Below the pieces are notes generated by a model. It saw only the letters and a list, made by a program, of their open reading frames with translations, was not told the DNA's origin and did no database searches. A program made the translations under genes and the position numbers. DNA of 64,000 nucleotides. Source: Agrypnia vestita (taxonomy: Eukaryota; Arthropoda; Insecta; Trichoptera; Phryganeidae). The DNA lies in the NCBI GenBank assembly GCA_016648135.1, contig JADDOH010000476.1, forward strand, positions 205,572-269,571. Reading direction: 5' to 3'. Positions 48,301 through 54,760 of this stretch are shown piece after piece; the first letter of the stretch is position 1; every line of letters begins with the position of its first letter.

Positions 48301-50623
48301 GTAAAGGTCATATCCACTGTTTTTTTAGGATTTGCGAGGCGTCATCTTCACCGACTATTTGGAGAAGGGAAGGTCAATAATGGAAAGGTATTTTGCTGAT
48401 TCCACATTGAATCGATGAGAAAGATGGCCCTATCTGGCAAAGAAAAAAGTACTCTTCCATCATGATAACGCATCAGCTCACTTGTCCGCGATCACCATAG
48501 CAAAACTGGTTGAAATACCCAATAGCAGGACGGCGATTACTAATACATGTATGTTATGCGTATTATATATGAATTTATCAAAGTATATCCATGTGCATCC
48601 TTACACAGTGGCGATTCTATTGAATTTTCTGACATTACAGAAATATTTTGGAGGGAGGTTAAGATTAAGGTAAATTATAGAAGTCTCACACAGACGAAGG
48701 TATGAATATGAGAGTCGTGTGTAGAAGTATTTTTATACAATGGGGCTTACAACTCCGGGCCATTATATAAAAAGTTTCATACACGTTTCTCATATTCATA
48801 GCATGGTCTCTGTGAAACTTGTATAATTTATCTTAATTAATTAATCATCCCTCTGGGGGCATCCTCAAATGTGTACTTAGAACATACCTACATATAAAAA
48901 TATTGGAAGCTAAGATGTTTACACTTCAATAATAAGGTTGATGCTTATTATTATGAAACAGATTGAAAATAAATTCTAAGGGACTATCAAACTCATCAGA
49001 CTCATACTTGTGTTATTCGCAGTGCGTGAAAAATATTTTCTGATCCAAAAAAAAAGTATTATGCACACAATAGTAATAATGTATAGATTTGATGCTCAAT
49101 ACCTCTTAATAATAAAATAAGTGACAAACTGAACTGACCTATTCTTAAATCCAGTTCTTGCCTTACATCAACAGCATCGCTAATGTTCTTATTGGGAGGA
49201 CCGATAGTTTGGAGAGCACGGTTCACTGAAACGGATGTAATCTCAGAGAACTTTGCTCGGTAAACCTTCAGATTTGGTTTAATCTCCGTGCAGACCTGGA
49301 TGATTTCAAAACCAATATTTTCACCTTCTCTATCACAATCTGTCCATATGATCAAGCCTTGGCACCCACGAACTTCTCTTTCTAGTGTTTTCTAAATGAA
49401 GGATAAAAAATATATTAACGATTTGGCAACACATTGCCAACGCAGTGAGGGAATAAATTTAAGATTAATTTAGTACAAATATTTTAAGATGAGATAAGAT
49501 TAAATATACAAATATAAACCTAACACTCCGCAAGCAATTGATAAAAACTTATGTGTGGAGTATTTTGCTGTATGGATGTGAGACATGGTGCATTGGCGAA
49601 CAGTTAGAAGCGAAAAAAATGATTAAAGCCTTCGAGATGTGGACCTGCAGATGTGCCCTAGGAATTTCCTGGAGAGACCACATTATGAATGAAGAGGTTC
49701 TCAGCAGGATCGATGAAACCAGGCACATGATGAATACCATCTCGAAAAGGCGTGCAAAATGGATGGGCATATTTTACGCTATGAAAATCTGCTCAAAACT
49801 ATACTGGAGGGAATGGTAGAGGGAAATATTGCCAGAGGGCGCCCTCGCCGTGAATATCTTGAGATATGAATTGTGCCTCCTACACAGAGCTGAAGAGCAT
49901 CGCCGGAGACCGAGAAGAATGGAGAAGGAGATGTGCTTTGCTGCAAACCAATCCCAAAGGAAGGATTTTAAGAGCTGGATGTTTGATCTTGCGTTTGATT
50001 TTCCACCAGTAGAACAAACCGTTTTCGCAAAAATCTATACTTTTTTCTTAACTTTTACTTATCAGTTAATTAATCTAGTACTGATCAAACAAGCGGCCCT
50101 ATTAAAACTAAAATTAGTAAATAAAAGTACAATAATGATCCTACCTTGATTTTAATATAATCTTCAGGACACATTTTTACGACGGGCGCTTCGAAGAGGG
50201 ACAGTGGGTTGCATGATTGCCAACCTTTATAACTTCCGACAAACTCGTACCCCAGGAGATGCCCAGAAACAGATGTCATAACCATCGTGCATTTCTGGCC
50301 GAAGACAGTAGCTTCAAATTCATATATTTTGTTGTAAGTGGAAAGCCCGTCCCGCTGGAAAAAGTACAAGATCATCAAAAGACAACATTCAACTTCAAAT
50401 GAGTTACTTTGTAAATTACGAAAACAAAACTAACCCGTTGAGAAGTTCCACGAGATAAATGACCAGCAATGGTTTTAGCAGCATCATTTTTCTCAGCAAC
50501 GTTTAAATATTTCATTACTACAGTAGAACTGTCATTTGAACACAGTCTGCATTCACGAAAAAAAGTTTTTTCAACTGATAGCCGTTTGAATACGTTCTGT
50601 AAACCTGAAAGACACTTCAGCAT
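21155..50623 (-). CDS. Top3a: DNA topoisomerase 3-alpha, complete 15-exon gene (1149 aa)
   Basis: TOP3A is a type IA topoisomerase that, with BLM helicase and RMI proteins, unlinks recombination intermediates; it also acts in mitochondria. All 15 exons use GT-AG junctions and their lengths sum to 3450 bases with consistent phases. Domains in order: Toprim (VAEKNDAAK, residue 42 on; TDCDREGEN with D151 and D153), the gate/arch domains (AVDVRQELDLRIGAAFTRFQ, SYGSCQFPTLGFVVER), catalytic Tyr365 in ISYPRTETN, GNKCDQAHPPIHPTK, IGTDATHADHIETIK and GLVEGYDAMG. Then come a C4 zinc finger (CPKC, CMGYPQC, CEVCG, CCIGGC), a Gly/Arg/Ser-rich linker, two GRF zinc fingers and a terminal CCHC knuckle (C1131, C1134, H1139, C1144). 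The N-terminal extension before Met37 looks mitochondrial. The gene is 29.5 kb because its introns are filled with transposons. Confidence 0.97.
21310..22439. other. TOP3A intron 14, unique-looking part
   Basis: AT-rich intronic sequence in which I recognise no repeat or coding segment. Confidence 0.4.
22440..22655. mobile_element. ACAGGG-family MITE, right half
   Basis: It matches the right arm of the complete copy at 45726-46379: 'aaataagtcataaatattg', 'catatctccataaccattga', 'ctagctctgttacatcctgt'. The left half is absent. Confidence 0.75.
22921..23590 (-). mobile_element. LINE 3' fragment in TOP3A intron 14
   Basis: The minus strand encodes the RT C-terminus KITTHEDRRTISDMKYLYKI, PEILNSIHFNVPQRRTRVP and FHLNHWRTNYSKN. 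A T-rich block around 22921-22945 suggests its tail. It ends at the donor of exon 14. Confidence 0.75.
23091..23215. repeat. GT-rich tandem duplication
   Basis: Two copies of a unit of about 58 bases containing 'tagtgagtttgtgtgagtgt', followed by further GTGT runs. Confidence 0.7.
23592..23740 (-). CDS. Top3a: TOP3A exon 14 (GRF finger 2)
   Basis: Acceptor CTGCAG, donor GTTAGT. It encodes LTVQKEGPNKGRTFFGCPN and GGRCNFFQW, then a Ser/Gly-rich spacer. Confidence 0.93.
24149..26691. mobile_element. Large non-autonomous TIR element, copy A (2.5 kb)
   Basis: Ends CAGTGAAACTCGCTTAATA (left) and CAGTGAAACTCTCTTAATA (right, read inward), each flanked by TA, suggest a mariner/pogo-type transposon. 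No transposase frame is visible. An inner inverted pair, 'agcgccacactacgcaga' against 'tctgcgcaatgtggcgct', lies near 24900-25057. It is highly similar to copy B from 28984. Confidence 0.8.
26694..27037. repeat. Long palindrome with arms of about 165 bp
   Basis: The left arm from 'atgtctcagagatgaaatta' and the right arm to 'aaatttggtctctatgagacat' are inverted. Inner parts such as 'catttccacccatgataga' match almost exactly up to a centre near 26868. It directly follows the terminus of copy A and resembles the MITEs at 48662-48838 and 52960-53075. Confidence 0.85.
27033..27203 (-). repeat. tRNA-derived SINE, copy 2 (head type II)
   Basis: Minus strand: 'gtagcttgttggtcttgtgg', 'ctctcgcctcgtgatccaaa', B-box 'gggttcgaacctc', body 'agttagtcctatttccatag', ending in an A-rich tail (27033-27048 as T on plus). 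Confidence 0.85.
27204..27835. other. TOP3A intron 13, part next to exon 13
   Basis: A stretch around 27300-27610 looks like decayed coding sequence of a mobile element on the plus strand, but no family could be named. The rest is AT-rich intron. Confidence 0.35.
27836..28157 (-). CDS. Top3a: TOP3A exon 13 (GRF finger 1 end, linker)
   Basis: Acceptor TCTCAG, donor GTGAGT. It encodes GRQFYKCLKPQDGGACNFFL then W, a Gly/Asn/Trp-rich linker, and MCQCNLPSK, which opens GRF finger 2. Confidence 0.93.
28984..30408. mobile_element. Large TIR element, copy B (left part), interrupted by a DIRS element
   Basis: It starts TA-CAGTGAAACTCGCTTAATA and is collinear with copy A to 'cttgagaaataaaataaaa', where DIRS sequence begins. 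Relative to copy A it has about 125 extra bases near 29370-29495. A short right-hand piece, 'ttatttgctggtcccttgaa', resumes at about 33900. Confidence 0.8.
31338..31561 (+). repeat. 112-bp tandem duplication in DIRS pol
   Basis: The unit starting 'gaagccaaccagaaatccct' occurs at 31338-31449 and again at 31450-31561. Since 112 is not a multiple of three, it shifts the downstream frame. Confidence 0.95.
33575..33902. repeat. DIRS right-end repeats
   Basis: 33612-33673 and 33841-33902 are exact inverted copies of about 62 bases. 'ctctcataatggattccagg' also recurs directly at 33575 and 33832. Confidence 0.9.
34129..34816 (-). CDS. Top3a: TOP3A exon 12 (zinc finger end, Gly/Ser/Arg-rich linker, GRF start)
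   Basis: Acceptor TTGTAG, donor GTAAGT. It encodes CGPSYKKLEIIWKGR and ICCIGGCD, then about 180 residues rich in Ser, Asn, Gly and Arg with RGRGRG runs, then VVCNCGEPALLLTVKKASPN, the first half of GRF finger 1. Confidence 0.93.
34817..36162. other. TOP3A intron 11
   Basis: AT-rich. A terminus of the CAGTGAAACTCGCTT element family lies at 35600-35738. Two tandem copies of a unit containing 'ctgcagtcgt' and 'atggcgctagttg' (about 36044-36150) abut the donor of exon 11. Otherwise nothing recognisable. Confidence 0.45.
35600..35738. repeat. Isolated terminus of the CAGTGAAACTCGCTT element family
   Basis: 'aagtgagtttcacagt' and the upstream 'gagaaacgaagataagtgga' are the reverse complement of the left ends at 24149 and 28984, with divergence. 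No partner end was found nearby. Confidence 0.55.
36163..36323 (-). CDS. Top3a: TOP3A exon 11 (C4 zinc finger)
   Basis: Acceptor TTCCAG, donor GTATGT. It encodes VMKCPKCKSDMTLRTKKDG, FISCMGYPQCRNAAWFPGV and the half-finger SCEV completed by CGPS in the next exon. Confidence 0.93.
36443..36731. mobile_element. Complete pogo-like MITE (289 bp)
   Basis: 'cagtagaactccgtcaattt' and the mirror 'aattatcggggttctg' are flanked by TA on both sides. It is related to the piece at the left window edge. Confidence 0.7.
37310..37448 (-). CDS. Top3a: TOP3A exon 10
   Basis: Acceptor TTCACAG, donor GTAAAT. It encodes ISRYREVFVTVTDEANKID through NPDFNKTG. A palindromic MITE begins only 22 bases upstream of the exon. 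Confidence 0.92.
37471..37760. mobile_element. ACAGGG-family MITE, left half
   Basis: 'cagggtgtaccagagctagc' onward matches the left arm of 45726-46379. The right half is lost. It starts 22 bases from the first base of TOP3A exon 10. Confidence 0.75.
37993..38178 (+). repeat. tRNA-derived SINE, copy 3 (diverged head)
   Basis: 'tagcttgttgatgtagtggt', degenerate B-box 'ggtggtttggattcc', body 'aagtcctagtttcataacac', 'gagaatattgatgtg', then a short A run. Confidence 0.8.
38315..39598 (-). mobile_element. Mariner element with both TIRs; transposase frameshifted
   Basis: The termini TTAGGTCCTTACATATGAAA are exact mirror copies at both ends, each flanked by the TA target. The 1284-bp length is typical. 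The minus-strand transposase reads MKNLKYRVIYEYEFHRGTS, a helix-turn-helix, RPETKVHNEELKAIVEADP, then catalytic blocks TCDEKWILYDN, LLHDNARPHTAQQ and YSPDLAPTDYHFF (DD34D). Frameshifts near 38985 and 38860 disable it. It lies in TOP3A intron 9. Confidence 0.95.
39953..40182 (-). CDS. Top3a: TOP3A exon 9
   Basis: Acceptor TGATAG, donor GTCAGA. It encodes GTDATHADHIETIKNRSYVA and GMGLVEGYDAMGLSFSKP, the conserved end of the core. Confidence 0.95.
40308..40419 (-). CDS. Top3a: TOP3A exon 8
   Basis: Acceptor TTATAG, donor GTAATA. It encodes EGQTFLPTQMDIIDG, then LLTEADLIALMEKHEIG. The last block has Glu where the human protein has Gly (KHGIG). Confidence 0.93.
40446..40633 (+). repeat. tRNA-derived SINE, copy 4 (head type I)
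   Basis: 'tagcttgttgatgtggtggt', B-box 'ggttcgagtccc', body 'agttagtcctattttcatag', terminal 'cgtgttcgcatctctatt' and a 13-base A tail. Confidence 0.85.
40870..41500 (+). mobile_element. Degenerate RTE-like LINE fragment, RT fingers/palm
   Basis: Broken frames encode FKEAFKLLYDINKCSEEEKI, PDAWQNTKVELLFKK, YQPTEQAGFHQGYRTRDH and a worn GVRQGD-like block. The same element appears to continue at 41800-41920 and 42600-43100 after insertions. Confidence 0.75.
41620..41727. repeat. Partial copy of the TOP3A exon 7/intron 6 boundary
   Basis: 'ctgatagatctgaaatttaa' and the following 85 or so bases match 43629-43735, covering the first bases of exon 7, its acceptor, adjoining intron and the start of a MITE. 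About 94% identical by eye. Confidence 0.8.
41938..42085. mobile_element. Repeat with perfect 36-bp hairpin arms and hammerhead-like core (PLE-like)
   Basis: Arms 41938-41973 and 42022-42057 are exact reverse complements. Between them the minus strand reads GGACTCTGCAATGGGATCC followed by GAAACGTTGGCCAG. The downstream sequence 'agattctgaacagcggtgaa' matches the copy at 53589-53775. Confidence 0.75.
42231..42405 (+). repeat. tRNA-derived SINE, copy 5 (head type II)
   Basis: 'agcttgttggtcttgtggct', 'ctcgcctcgcgatccaaagg', B-box 'ggattcgagcct', body 'atagtcctattttcatagca', terminal 'cgtgttcgcatctctatt'. Confidence 0.85.
42600..43100 (+). mobile_element. RTE-like LINE 3' fragment
   Basis: It encodes VFDACILPMITYGLETTTLT, KCTQRFMERQMLGVSLQDRI and LAKLKWQWAGHIAR, then RWVEEIGRCLYKA, ending in 'gaagaagaagacc'. 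Confidence 0.85.
43439..43650 (-). CDS. Top3a: TOP3A exon 7
   Basis: Acceptor TTTCAG, donor GTATAA. It encodes LSGNDKKIYEFIVRSFLAC and GLMIIARNYLDVYPYDKW. Its first bases and the adjoining intron are duplicated near 41620-41727. Confidence 0.95.
43687..43854. repeat. Complete MITE of the GGTTGTATCAAC family
   Basis: 'ggatcggttgtatcaacgtg' and the inverted 'aagttgatacaaccggccc' bound an interior with 'catagatttttacaaaaaca'. It lies in TOP3A intron 6 close to exon 7. Confidence 0.75.
44010..44292 (-). CDS. Top3a: TOP3A exon 6 (catalytic tyrosine)
   Basis: Acceptor TTTCAG, donor GTAAGA (cut after CATGTAACTA). It encodes LRINAKEVMKIAEKLYTQG, then ISYPRTETN with the active-site Tyr365, and ends in phase 1. 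Confidence 0.95.
44655..45252. mobile_element. piggyBac-like MITE (598 bp)
   Basis: Inverted ends CCTTCCAGCGGGCGCGC and CCTTCCAACGGGCGTGC are flanked by TTAA at 44651-44654 and 45253-45256, the target used by piggyBac transposons. It has no transposase. Confidence 0.8.
45378..45460 (+). repeat. PLE-like hammerhead-type motif
   Basis: CTGAAGC, a hairpin GAGAAC-ATT-GTTCTC, then GAAACATGTAG, followed by 'aataaagtggtgaaaacaag'. The order resembles the ends of Penelope-like repeats. Confidence 0.4.
45726..46379. mobile_element. Complete ACAGGG-family palindromic element with nested MITE
   Basis: The left 'cagggtgtatcagagctagc' mirrors the right 'gctagctctggtacaccctg'; TA flanks both ends. Inversion continues over several hundred bases. 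A different element is inserted at about 45912-46066. Confidence 0.85.
45912..46066. mobile_element. Tc1/mariner-like MITE nested in the ACAGGG element
   Basis: Ends CAGTTGCCGGCAAACTTCC and TAGTAACCGGCAAACATCT face each other, with a second matched block, 'ggcgtagtgg' and 'ccactacgcc'. TA flanks both sides, and the host element's sequence resumes cleanly on either side. Confidence 0.75.
46560..47335 (-). pseudogene. Decayed mariner transposase
   Basis: Minus-strand fragments MTVSIGSVHSILTKEDLNLK, RLSAKFMPNLLTTVQKQ and, after a deletion of the catalytic middle, MPLKDTRFVSIEDMRYATVQ and KYAFQKCFQRGEIAWRS match mariner N-terminal and C-terminal regions. It lies in TOP3A intron 5. Confidence 0.75.
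47458..47633 (-). CDS. Top3a: TOP3A exon 5
   Basis: Acceptor GTTTAG, donor GTAAGT, ends in phase 0. It encodes FAWKRVRLFDEQACLV and SKPKSKWRPLPLDTI. Confidence 0.95.
47828..47998 (-). CDS. Top3a: TOP3A exon 4
   Basis: Acceptor TTTTAG, donor GTAGTT. It encodes GAAFTRFQTLRLQKVFP and SYGSCQFPTLGFVVERY. Confidence 0.95.
48180..48560 (+). pseudogene. Mariner transposase fragment
   Basis: Broken frames encode KQRTSSGEPAPRKTKMVPMA, VISTVFLGFARRHLHRLF and SAITIAKLVE, the middle part of a mariner transposase. It lies in TOP3A intron 3. Confidence 0.75.
48662..48838. repeat. Palindromic MITE
   Basis: 'taaggtaaattatagaagtc' is inverted against 'acttgtataatttatctta', with a shared 'tatgaatatgaga' in both arms. 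Confidence 0.7.
49139..49391 (-). CDS. Top3a: TOP3A exon 3 (Toprim DxD)
   Basis: Acceptor ATTTAG, donor GTCAGT, ends in phase 1. It encodes KTLEREVRGCQGLIIW, then TDCDREGENIGFEI, then SDAVDVRQELDLRIG. Confidence 0.95.
49530..49990 (+). mobile_element. RTE-like LINE 3' fragment in TOP3A intron 2
   Basis: It encodes KTYVWSILLYGCETWCIGEQ, AFEMWTCRCALGISWRDH and HMMNTISKRRAKWMG, the C-terminal region of an endonuclease/RT protein. Confidence 0.8.
50145..50354 (-). CDS. Top3a: TOP3A exon 2
   Basis: Acceptor TTCCAG, donor GTAGGA, phase 0. It encodes TYNKIYEF, TMVMTSVSGHLLGYEF and WQSCNPLSLFEA, all of the Toprim region. Confidence 0.95.
50435..50623 (-). CDS. Top3a: TOP3A exon 1 (N-terminal extension, start of Toprim)
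   Basis: ATG at 50623-50621; donor GTTAGT after TSQR, phase 0. Met1 opens a basic, Phe/Leu-containing leader. Met37 (MKYLNVAEKNDAAK) is a second in-frame start directly before the conserved core. Confidence 0.93.
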
Positions 50624-51412
50624 TACTCAAATTCTTAAAAGAAATATTTAATATTTTTAACATAAAAAAGTAAGTATAACATAAGCATATAACATCAGCA
50701 AAACAACTTTTTAAGGTTATGCTCGGTTTTGTTCCGAAAATATTATTTATGGTAGAAGGTACGAACCATGTACTACGAACTGTCAGTCGTTCTTGTAATT
50801 GCTTGTAATTTCCCGCCATCTTTACATACCTACGTCTAGTTATCTGAATTATTTTCCGGCATTTTGAATCTAAAATTGATGACGAAAAATACAAGCGTTT
50901 GAAGCGTTCTCCGAACCACATTGAATACAATTTTATTATTTCAATCTTGAACATTTGCTGTATATCAAGAGTTATCTTATATTTAATGTCATTAAAGGCT
51001 ATTTTTGGAGACGCAATAAGAAATCGTGATGTCGGTATAGTCATAATATTATCGCGGGAAATATTATTCAAAAATTCAATAAAACGAATGATCGCCAAAA
51101 ATGTACATTCGGTCTTTTATTTTATCTGAAATAGATAATTCCTATTCCTTTTGTAATTTTAGTTTGCCTTTTGAGTAGTTGCATAATTTAGTTAAATAAA
51201 AATATCATATATCCGTTCAGTTTCACAGTGGACATTTATGTTCATATTCAATATGCTGAAAATCAATAACTTTTGCCATGCTCCGTTCTTTCCGTCTTGA
51301 CACATTTAGTTATTTAGTAGGTAGAACGCGATTTTGTTTGTACACAGCAGCTGCTTTGTATTTTACTTGTAAAATAATTTGTTCTATAATACAGAATCGT
51401 AAAAACGGCAAA
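50624..51412. promoter_or_regulatory. Bidirectional promoter region, TOP3A / small membrane protein
   Basis: 789 bases separate two divergent start codons. No transposon is recognisable here, in contrast to the flanks. The long minus-strand frame crossing it lacks protein character and overlaps the TOP3A start in another frame. Confidence 0.5.
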
Positions 51413-51538
51413 ATGTCTTATTCTCAGACCGATAATAAACCTAAAGAAAAAGAGGCGGCTGTAACCATACGTCTTTCAAAGTTTCTTTACGTTTTCAATC
51501 TTCGACAAGGCGCAATACTTATCGCAGTTCAACATATT
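51413..51538 (+). CDS. Small insect membrane protein, exon 1 (DUF4728-like, partial)
   Basis: ATG at 51413; 42 codons, MSYSQTDNKPKEKEAAVTIR then LSKFLYVFNLRQGAILIAVQ then HI, before a consensus GTAAGT donor in phase 0. The LSKFLYVFNLRQGAILIA segment is the usual entry into the first membrane helix of small four-helix proteins of the DUF4728 type found in insects. That name is an inference from style. An upstream in-frame ATG at 51278 exists, but the Met at 51413 gives the more typical N-terminus. The gene is divergent from TOP3A. Confidence 0.65.
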
Positions 51539-52227
51539 GTAAGTAAAAAAATATTTTTGATAATTTTATAAAAAAATCAAGAATTACAATGAAAAGAAAT
51601 CATATTATTCAATATTTCTAATTCAGTTATTCAATATTATGATATAGAACCAATAATATATGAATTTTCAAGTAATCAATCATCACAATGCAGTGGTTTC
51701 TAATTGTATACATACTTTATCTACAAAATATTTATACGCTATAATTTACGCATTTGTTATTTATTTTTCGACCTGATTGATTATACATTGTAGAATTTTA
51801 AATGCCTCGTGAACTTTACTGACTTGCCTATTTTGAGTAAAACTGTAAAAATGTATGAAATAGTTTCGAATTTTACTTCTGAGAAATATTCATGTTGAAA
51901 ATCATCTACGATATTTACTCAATCAAATTGTAAAATAAATGCGCAAATTTATAGGTATACATACAAAACAAAAGTTAATCCAAATAATAAATCAATATTA
52001 TATTTTTTATACATTTCTCTTCTGTCAAATAAAGCTACCCTAATCAAATATCAAGGATGAAATTTTTGAAAATATATTGCTTTTATATATTGAAAATATA
52101 TTGCGTTTATCAATTCGAAAATGCGCAGAATTTTCGATATTTCAAATAGTCGGCCTTATTCTGAAAAATATCAATATTGCTATTTCTGTATCTTGACAGT
52201 TATTGTAGGTATTAGGCAAAACATTTT

Positions 52228-52430
52228 AATGCCGTCAATGTTAACGTTTTAAGTTTGACAGGTTTAAAATTGATGAATTCAATCAATCAGAAAGCTCTAA
52301 AACGTAAACAAACGTTAAGTTACTCACAATTTGTAAATTACTCAACCTTTGTTTAGTTTTTGGAGCTTTCTGAATGATTGAATCATTAATTTCAAACCTG
52401 TCAAACATAAAACGTCAACATTGACGGCAT
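52228..52430. repeat. Palindromic MITE
   Basis: 'taatgccgtcaatgttaacg' mirrors 'cgtcaacattgacggcatta'; arms of about 75 bases include 'gtttgacaggttt' and 'cagaaagctc'. Confidence 0.8.
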
Positions 52431-52760
52431 TATTATTATTATTATTACTTGACAGGCAGGCAGCCATTGCTGATGGGCCTGTATTGTGTACCTCTCAGTG
52501 TAATAAGCTTCTAAAGTATTCTTGAACCCGTTGACTGAACTAGCAGATGCAATTTCTTCCAGTAGACTGTTCCAGGCATCCACCACTCTATTGATTACGA
52601 AGTGTTTCCTTGGATTCAAGGAAAAGGATGTCTTATTTAGTTTCAAGTGGTGTCCTCTCAGTTGTGGATTGTGATTCAGCGTGAAGAAATTCGAGCAGTG
52701 TAATGTCTTTAATGAAATACGGATTCCAGATATAAAATTTTTACTCCAGGATCAGCCTCA
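52431..52760 (-). mobile_element. LINE 3' fragment with ATT-repeat tail
   Basis: The minus strand encodes LRGHHLKLNKTSFSLNPRKH, FVINRVVDAWNSLLEEIASA and SSVNGFKNTLEAYY, the terminal block of CR1-like RTs. The tail is ATT-repeat sequence next to the palindrome. Confidence 0.75.
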
Positions 52761-52959
52761 CATGGGTTTTGTGTTTGTTTTGTTCATATTTCAAGAAAAA
52801 CCTGGACACTTAGGTGATGGAAGGATTTTTTGATTGGGTAGAGGGTAGAGTTAGCTCTTTCAACTATTGTTGTAATGCGCTCACACCAATTCAAATCCTC
52901 TGATAACATTACAATATTAAACATTATTCTCATCGATATGCTAATAATCATGCCATGAT

Positions 52960-53075
52960 CCCTATGATCACCTCATATAGGTCGTAAGCACTAGGCCATC
53001 CTATAAAAAGACTTCTATACACTTTTTATATAAATAGCTTTGTCCCTGTGAGACTTCTATAATTTATCTTAATTA
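52960..53075. repeat. Half-copy of a palindromic MITE
   Basis: 'aaaaagacttctataca' and 'tgagacttctataatttatc' match the right side of 48662-48838, and 'ataggtcgtaagc' matches 26694-27037. Confidence 0.5.
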
Positions 53076-53274
53076 GTAGAAATTATCATGTGGCTAGTTC
53101 AGGTATAACCATTGATCATAAATATTTTTTGACAGTGAAATCACATTGGCAAAAGAATTTCATTAGGAAAAAAAAGGTGTGGTGAATGTCGTTTGATGAT
53201 TTAGAGTGCTAAAATAAAACCACAAAGTTCATGGTGCTTTAACAAAACTCTATAAGTCTGAGTATTCATTGTAG

Positions 53275-53485
53275 GCCCTATCAGCCTGTGCTTTGATCCT
53301 CCTGCTGGTGGGGATCGCACATGCGCAGGAGATGATGGACATGCTGAATGCGGACATGGAGGACAATGCAGAGCGCGAGGGGACTATCTTGATTGATGAA
53401 GAGGACATGACACTATTTCGCGAAGCTCCTTTGGAAGCCACAAACAATCAGCAGAAGTTCAAGGTTGCTCAAAACCTGGCCATGA
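53275..53485 (+). CDS. Small insect membrane protein, exon 2 (partial)
   Basis: It follows acceptor TTGTAG and continues exon 1 in phase 0: ALSACALILLLVGIAHAQ, a membrane helix, then the acidic loop MMDMLNADMEDNAEREG and the stretch EDMTLFREAPLEATNNQQKF. Donors are possible after CAAG at 53463 or after ATGA at 53485; without splicing it stops at 53490. Further helices expected for this type are not in the next 10 kb, which is all transposon, so the rest of the gene probably lies beyond the window. Sequence is clearly more GC-rich than its flanks. Confidence 0.6.
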
Positions 53486-53588
53486 GTTAGTTTTAATTTT
53501 TTAAGCAATTCTGATAATTATTTTGCGGCACGCACGCATAGATATTAATATTTCTGATTCCAAATTGTAATAATTTTCTCCAGGTGTA

Positions 53589-53775
53589 TTATGAGTATGT
53601 ATGAGAAGGATCTTCTGGTTTGTTTTTTCTGGGGTAATATGCCGTGTTTTTACGATCTTTCTGGCCGACGTTTCGGATTCCATTGCAGGGTCCATCATCA
53701 GCCCTGATGATAAGAAAACACAAACCAGAAGATTCTGAATGGCTGTGAAAACCTAAGAACATTTTTAAAAACAAT
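53589..53775 (-). mobile_element. PLE-like repeat with hammerhead-type core
   Basis: The minus strand reads CTGATGA, then the hairpin GGACCCTGCAATGGAATCC, then GAAACGTCGGCCAG (53661-53701). Flanks match 41938-42085. Confidence 0.6.
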
Positions 53776-53989
53776 CTTGTTTAGTTAAATTTAGTACAAA
53801 TATTAATAGTTAAACAAAAATATCTTTTAGATTTGATTTCTTATTCAATGCTGTCCGGTTTCAGAGTATCCGCTTCTTTATCAGGGTAGAATAAATCAAT
53901 CTATACATGTATTTACATAGTTCCTGTTTTGCACCAACTCGGGATTACACTCACCAGTTACAAAGAAAAAGAGGGATAGTTATCTGATG

Positions 53990-54760
53990 TATAGAAGCAT
54001 CATCAGAAGAATACAGAAAGTATAAATCCACATCATATAAAAGCACATCAGAAGAATACAGAAAGTATAAATCCGTACGAAACGGGGTCAATGCTGGAAT
54101 AGATAAAATAAAGAATGAATACTGGCTAAAGTTTACCAGAAACATGGAGAGAGATCTTTACGGAGTACAGCGAAGGGTATGGAACACGCATGGAAAAACA
54201 AAAAAAGCCTATAAATGAATACATACAAACAAATAAAATATCTATAACTGAGTGGGAAAACTATTTTGAAAACTTGTTTGGGAGCGCTAACCAAGCGAGA
54301 ACTGTTACGCTGAACGATGGCCATGAAGATGGATCAAACGTGATCCTGTGCACTAACAAAGTGATTTCAGCCATAAAGAGGCTAAAAAATAGAAAATCTC
54401 CCAGAATAGATGAAATCCCAAATGAACTCATAAAATATGGAGACACAAAGGTAGCGAAAGAACTAAATAAACTGTTTAACAAAATCTTCGAGCAATTTGA
54501 AATACCAAACGTATGGAGGCTGAGTATCACCATCCCTATTTTAGAAAGGCACCAAAACAAACCCGGAAAATTATAGAGGAATATCCCTTTTATGCGCATC
54601 GTAAGAACATTTACGAGCATTATAAGAACAAAACTGAAGAATATAATACAAAATTGTGATGAACAGCAAGGTTTCAGAAAAAACCGGTCCACCACTGATG
54701 CAATATTCGTGGTAAGGCAAATAAGGAAAAAATCTATTAAATATAATAAACTGGCGTACT
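53990..54760 (+). mobile_element. RTE-like LINE, 5' part (decayed)
   Basis: It encodes ITEWENYFENLFGS, VISAIKRLKNRKSPRIDEIP, NELIKYGDTKVAKELNKLF and QQGFRKNRSTTDAIFVVRQI with frame breaks. A 45-base tandem duplication containing 'agaagaatacagaaagtata' lies at about 53998-54080. Confidence 0.85.

Noticed and set aside
50571..51098. Minus-strand 175-codon protein
   Set aside because: It overlaps the TOP3A start in another frame and crosses the shared promoter; composition is not protein-like and TOP3A exon 1 explains the coding signal.
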